Shown piece after piece: positions 60,382 through 64,000 of a stretch of DNA of 64,000 nucleotides (position 1 is the stretch's first letter; each line of letters begins with the position of its first letter). The DNA is taken from contig OZ244932.1 of the NCBI GenBank assembly GCA_965222205.1, positions 1,426,001 to 1,490,000 of the forward strand, written 5' to 3'. Source of the DNA: RHLJ01 sp965222205 (lineage in GTDB: Bacteria > Bacteroidota > Rhodothermia > Balneolales > Balneolaceae). The position numbers and the translations under genes were made by a program. The notes below the pieces were generated by a model, which did not search any database, was not told the DNA's origin, and saw only the letters and a list, made by a program, of their open reading frames with translations.

Positions 60382-63210
60382 TCAAAAGTCAATTTTGATG
60401 CTGCCGATGAATTGTCTTGGCTGGGACTCAGTTCCATACACGAAACCACCAACACCAACTTCAGTTGCTCCCTGACCTCCGATTCCTGCTCCTGATACTT
60501 CCGGATCTACATCATTGGCTACAAAGTTAAACGGATTTATGGCCATCGCTCCAAGGCTTACTTTTCGTACAATCCCATCATACCATTCGGCAGGCAGATC
60601 GTAGTTCAGGGAAATCAAACGAATCTTGGTATAGGTCGCATCCTCTACCCAGATACCAGCCAGGTCGAAGAAACTAGCCCCTGCAGCCCCAGCGGGGTAC
60701 CGATCATCAGGTACCCCTCTAAGAAACTTCAATACTTCCGTGGTATTCACAATATTTCCACCTAACTGGTAATCACCACTGATATTCAGAGCCAGAGCCT
60801 TGTAGTTGAAGTTGGCTCCGAATGAGCCAAAGAAATCAGGAATCGTACTTCCCAAATCATCATTTGGCACCACATTAACCAAATTCCCTGCCCCATCGAA
60901 TTCCGGGTTGTTTCCGCGGAAATACCCAATCGGCTTGCCTTCTTCCACCCAGGAGCCTAAAAAGGTAAACCCACCAACATTAAACGGAGCACCGCCGGAG
61001 GCTACTACTTCATTGGTAAAGCTGTTAATGGAGGCTCTCAAAGAAAGGCTGTAATCACGGGCCTGAAGTACCTGAACTCTGGAGGATAGTTCCCATCCAT
61101 TATTTTCGATTTCTCCAACGTTTTGCAGGGAAGCTCCAAGACCCGTAGAAGGGGCATTGTTTGCGTTAAACAGGGCGTCTTCGGTCGTGGTTTGATACAC
61201 GGTAAATTCCACATTTGCCCGATTATTCCAGAATCCTAAGTCAATTCCAGCCTCATACGTTTTAGAACGCTCCGGCTTTAACTCCGGATCACCGGCGGTA
61301 CCGAATTCAATCGATTGTCCATTCAAAAATGGGTTAATATTAGCCAGTACTTGGTTGGAGAATGGCGTTGGGAAGTTCCCGGCCTCGCCATAGTTGGCGC
61401 GGATTTTAACGTTCGACAGAATATTCTGTGGAACCAACTCCTGGAAGAAGCTTTCGGAGGAGAGCGAGTAGCTGAATCCCACTTTAGGGAACAGCTGAGG
61501 ATCTACTTCCTCACCGAAGGCGGTGTTATCATCCACACGGGCTCCGAACTCCACGAAGTACTTGTCCTTGAATCCAATGTTTTCCTGGAAGAAGAACCCG
61601 TAGTTGGCCACAGTTCGTCGAAAATCGAGTACCGAAGTTTCTGATGCTGAGGTCATCGTTTTAACTCCATCGGGAATCTCGCTACCTAAAATATTTACCT
61701 GACGATCGTCAGCCCGAAAGAGCTGTCCACCCACTACGGTTACCGTAGAAATGTCTTCGAAATCTTTCTGATACTGCACACTCCCTTCAAGGGTAATTCC
61801 TAATTGATCGCGCTCAAACAGTTGTATTGTGCCTTGATCAGAAGTCCCAGCTGGTACAGCACCTAGTGCAACTAAATACGCATTGGTCTGAATTTGACGC
61901 TGACGAGAGGTTCTATTATCAAGGCCTACTACCGTTTTAACTGCCATCCCTTCCATAATGTTAAAGTTCAGGCTGTGTGAGGTCTGGAAGCGTTTGTTAT
62001 CTTCTCGGTAGTCTACGTTGTCCTGAATATTTGTAATCTGGTCATTCAGTGCATCAAAAGTCGCGTCATCCAAAGCATCCACATCTCCAAAACGAGCACC
62101 TTCCAAACTACTGAAGGAACCAAATGAACTGTTGGCGTTGTTATCGCGATTAAATTCTGAGCTGGTAAAGCCTAGAGAACCCGTGTAGGTCACTACCTCA
62201 TTGAGTTGCGCATTTACTGTGGTTCTTAAATTATGACGTACTTGCCCGGTATTAGGACGGAAGCCATCATCATCCAGCATCGAACCTCCAAAGGAGTAGG
62301 TAACATTGTCGTTACCGCCACTGGCTGAAAGCTTGTACTCCTGGTAGGTACCGGTTTCGTACATGATCTCAGCTGTACGATCGAAGAATAAAAAGTCTTC
62401 GGTTCCTTTCGTGACACCAATGTTCGACTCAAAGCTGAACTGGCTGGCTCCGCGAACCCCTTTCTTGGTGAAAATCTGTATCACTCCATTCGCCGCATCA
62501 GCCCCATACAAGGTCGTTGCTGCACCCCCCTTGATCACCTCGATACGCTCGATGTTTTCCAGTGGAATATCAGCAACAGCCGAACTTTGAGCTCCACCGG
62601 TACCAACACCTATACTAGCTCCAGAAGTATTATCCACGCGAACACCGTCTACATAGATAACCGGAGTGGTGGAAGTTAAAGCGGAATTTACACCACGCCC
62701 CCTAATTAACGCAGAAGTCCCGGGCTGTCCTGAGGTTAATCTTATCTGTGAGTTAGGAAGATTGGCCTGAAGCACCTGATCCAGGCGTTGAGCCGGAATA
62801 GCTTCCAGGTCTTTGGCCGAAATAACATCTACGGTGGTAGATAGTCGTTTCTTGTCAATGGCTTGCCCCTGACCGGTTACAATAATTTCTTCCAGACCCG
62901 CGATATCTTCTTCAAGATAAATGTCCAGATTGGTTTCACCGTCTACGGTTACTGTAAGATCTTGTCTTAAGTACCCAATATAAGTGACTCTGATATTGTA
63001 GGTACCGTTAGGAACGGCAGATACGGTGTAATCACCGTTGATATCTGTAGATGCTCCTTTTTCAAGTTCTACAATGTATACGTTTGCACCAGGTAATTCT
63101 TCCCCTGTTACATCGTCAGTAATCGTTCCCGTGATACTTCCAAACTGGGCGAACGCCAGGCTCGAAAATAAGACACAGAAAAGACCTGAGCTTAATAGCT
63201 TTTTAAACAT
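60382..63210 (-). CDS. SusC/RagA-family TonB-dependent outer-membrane transporter
   Basis: The 942-residue TonB-dependent receptor has a signal peptide (to about residue 21), a carboxypeptidase-regulatory-like domain (about 24-105, SITGTITDDVTGEELPGANVYIVE), a plug (about 115-240, with VIYVDGVRVDN and GAATTLYGADAANGVI), and a beta-barrel ending in GSIKIDF with the terminal aromatic. SusC proteins import oligosaccharides or peptides bound by SusD. Like susD it is more GC-rich than average. Direct repeats CCTTTGG/CCTTAGG 11 bases apart lie in its upstream region (63242-63259). Confidence 0.93.
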   Translation of the reverse strand: MFKKLLSSGLFCVLFSSLAFAQFGSITGTITDDVTGEELPGANVYIVELEKGASTDINGDYTVSAVPNGTYNIRVTYIGYLRQDLTVTVDGETNLDIYLEEDIAGLEEIIVTGQGQAIDKKRLSTTVDVISAKDLEAIPAQRLDQVLQANLPNSQIRLTSGQPGTSALIRGRGVNSALTSTTPVIYVDGVRVDNTSGASIGVGTGGAQSSAVADIPLENIERIEVIKGGAATTLYGADAANGVIQIFTKKGVRGASQFSFESNIGVTKGTEDFLFFDRTAEIMYETGTYQEYKLSASGGNDNVTYSFGGSMLDDDGFRPNTGQVRHNLRTTVNAQLNEVVTYTGSLGFTSSEFNRDNNANSSFGSFSSLEGARFGDVDALDDATFDALNDQITNIQDNVDYREDNKRFQTSHSLNFNIMEGMAVKTVVGLDNRTSRQRQIQTNAYLVALGAVPAGTSDQGTIQLFERDQLGITLEGSVQYQKDFEDISTVTVVGGQLFRADDRQVNILGSEIPDGVKTMTSASETSVLDFRRTVANYGFFFQENIGFKDKYFVEFGARVDDNTAFGEEVDPQLFPKVGFSYSLSSESFFQELVPQNILSNVKIRANYGEAGNFPTPFSNQVLANINPFLNGQSIEFGTAGDPELKPERSKTYEAGIDLGFWNNRANVEFTVYQTTTEDALFNANNAPSTGLGASLQNVGEIENNGWELSSRVQVLQARDYSLSLRASINSFTNEVVASGGAPFNVGGFTFLGSWVEEGKPIGYFRGNNPEFDGAGNLVNVVPNDDLGSTIPDFFGSFGANFNYKALALNISGDYQLGGNIVNTTEVLKFLRGVPDDRYPAGAAGASFFDLAGIWVEDATYTKIRLISLNYDLPAEWYDGIVRKVSLGAMAINPFNFVANDVDPEVSGAGIGGQGATEVGVGGFVYGTESQPRQFIGSIKIDF

Positions 63211-63357
63211 GAAAACCTCTTTTATAGATTTTAAAATTGAGCCTAAGGATCTCCAAAGGCATATTTTTTTATATATAAGAGGTCTTTAATTCAGCGGTAA
63301 GCGTTTTGTGATCAGACCCTGTATTAAGTGATTAAACAAGTAAAAGCGATGAGCAAA

Positions 63358-63729
63358 TTAATAGAGATGGAACATGTCTCTATAATTCCTGGTCATCTTC
63401 AAAATTGTATTATCAACAAGTTCAACTTCGTAATCTCCATATGCGGATGTCTTAATTTTTGTTATATAGTCGATATTCACAACGTTACAACGATGAATAC
63501 GATAAAAAGTGTTTGGATCTAACCGTTTTAGAAAAGACTTGAGAGTACTTCTGTAGATAAACTTATTATTCTGTGAAATTATATTCACATAGTTACCAGA
63601 TGATTCTACATATAAAATGTCAGCAGCCCGAACGACGTGGTAGGCATCATTTTTTTTTAAAATTAATCGTTCTTGTGGAGAAAAAGACTCCAGTTTCTTC
63701 TCCTTAATAATATTATTCGAAGTGGACAT
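63358..63729 (-). CDS. Stand-alone LytTR DNA-binding regulator
   Basis: The 123-residue protein is almost only a LytTR domain (about 20-120): RLILKKNDAYHVVRAADILYVESSGNYVNI, TLKSFLKRLDPNTFYRIHRCNVVNIDYITKI and the final YEVELVDNTILKMTRNYR. There is no receiver or membrane region, unlike most LytTR regulators. It is upstream of susC on the same strand with 147 bases between, so local control of the susCD operon is likely. What signal it senses is unknown. Confidence 0.88.
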   Translation of the reverse strand: MSTSNNIIKEKKLESFSPQERLILKKNDAYHVVRAADILYVESSGNYVNIISQNNKFIYRSTLKSFLKRLDPNTFYRIHRCNVVNIDYITKIKTSAYGDYEVELVDNTILKMTRNYRDMFHLY

Positions 63730-63829
63730 CTTTATTTAGTTAATTCATAATATTTCCCAGTCTAAGGAATTTGTGCTACTCCCACTTTTAATCTATTTCT
63801 CAATTTGAAGAGTTGAGATAAAACAAATA

Positions 63830-64000
63830 CTATTTCACAGTAAAGTGATCAATTAAGGGTATCAATGCGGCGTTAAGAAAAGCTCTGCCTTGTTTATTCG
63901 CTATCTCTGGCCTGAGTTGATAAAGGTGATTAGCAACCAATATCATTTCTAAATTCGGAATAACTATAAGTAATTGTCCACCATATCCTAATGCAAATAA
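63830..64000 (-). CDS. Serine hydrolase of the beta-lactamase fold, 3' end only
   Basis: A minus-strand frame runs into the right edge of the window and ends at 63830. The visible 56 residues read LFALGYGGQLLIVIPNLEMILVANHLY and then a helix, the C-terminal strands of class C beta-lactamase-like serine hydrolases (GYGGQ is the family phrase). The active site lies outside the window. Function, whether peptidase or esterase, cannot be told. Confidence 0.75.
   Translation of the reverse strand, partial: LFALGYGGQLLIVIPNLEMILVANHLYQLRPEIANKQGRAFLNAALIPLIDHFTVK

Noticed and set aside
1..64000. CRISPR array, rRNA operon, intact insertion sequence or prophage
   Set aside because: No spaced direct repeats, rRNA sequence, transposase or phage structural gene was found.

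Overview
The window looks like ordinary chromosome from a member of the FCB group. A marine Balneolota (Balneola/Gracilimonas-like) relative of Bacteroidota is my best guess. This rests on a SusC/SusD outer-membrane pair, many lipoproteins with Bacteroidota-style lipoboxes, a Bacteroidota-type promoter (TTTG, 21-nt gap, TATCTTTG) in front of a tRNA-Leu, and moderate to low GC. No database search was possible, so taxon and families come from reading the translated sequence. I see no rRNA, CRISPR array, intact insertion sequence or prophage.

Layout. 1-1856: thymidine kinase (5' end cut by the window) and a concentrative nucleoside transporter, a salvage pair. 1892-9223: an envelope operon of three consecutive parvulin-type foldases (two lipoproteins and a SurA), a MoxR AAA+ ATPase and a large membrane vWA protein. 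A decayed copy of the vWA gene's 3' end and two tight hairpins follow. 9474-12393 (minus): secreted histidine phosphatase, a coiled-coil membrane protein with a lipoprotein partner, and apt; tadA is divergent from apt. 12930-17492 (minus): a four-gene cluster of an OlsB/GlsB-like N-acyltransferase, a PlsC/OlsA-like O-acyltransferase, a DinB-fold protein, and an unusual fusion of dead alpha/beta hydrolase, DedA/VTT membrane domain and ATP-grasp ligase. This is the best candidate for an undescribed system and may concern aminolipid or lipopeptide modification.

18391-28855 (minus): a compact type IV pilus locus. It holds two unusual pilin-like proteins starting MGQQQLL, PilC, PilB, a cyclic-nucleotide-binding protein, a PilT with an altered Asp box, a PilM-PilN fusion, a PilO-PilP fusion, and a secretin with a C-terminal SPOR domain. 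Terminator hairpins separate the first pilin from the machinery genes.

29083-39836: MFS and MATE transporters, an Ig-like lipoprotein, an eIF1/SUI1 homologue, a phage-type metallopeptidase, a DUF4920 protein, a beta-propeller lipoprotein, alkaline phosphatase, a DEAD-box RNA helicase and an FKBP lipoprotein. 40039-48379 (minus): recC-recB-recD. 48453-49468 (minus): a ParA with a ribbon-helix-helix partner and TTACAC repeats upstream. 49782-54387: thioesterase, Hpt protein, OmpR-type regulator, histidine kinase, an unknown protein and galE.

54388-64000: a palindromic repeat, a retropepsin-like lipoprotein with a PDZ domain, tRNA-Leu(CAA), an S9 peptidase, a gene remnant, a susD-susC pair that is visibly richer in GC, a stand-alone LytTR regulator and the 3' end of a beta-lactamase-fold serine hydrolase.
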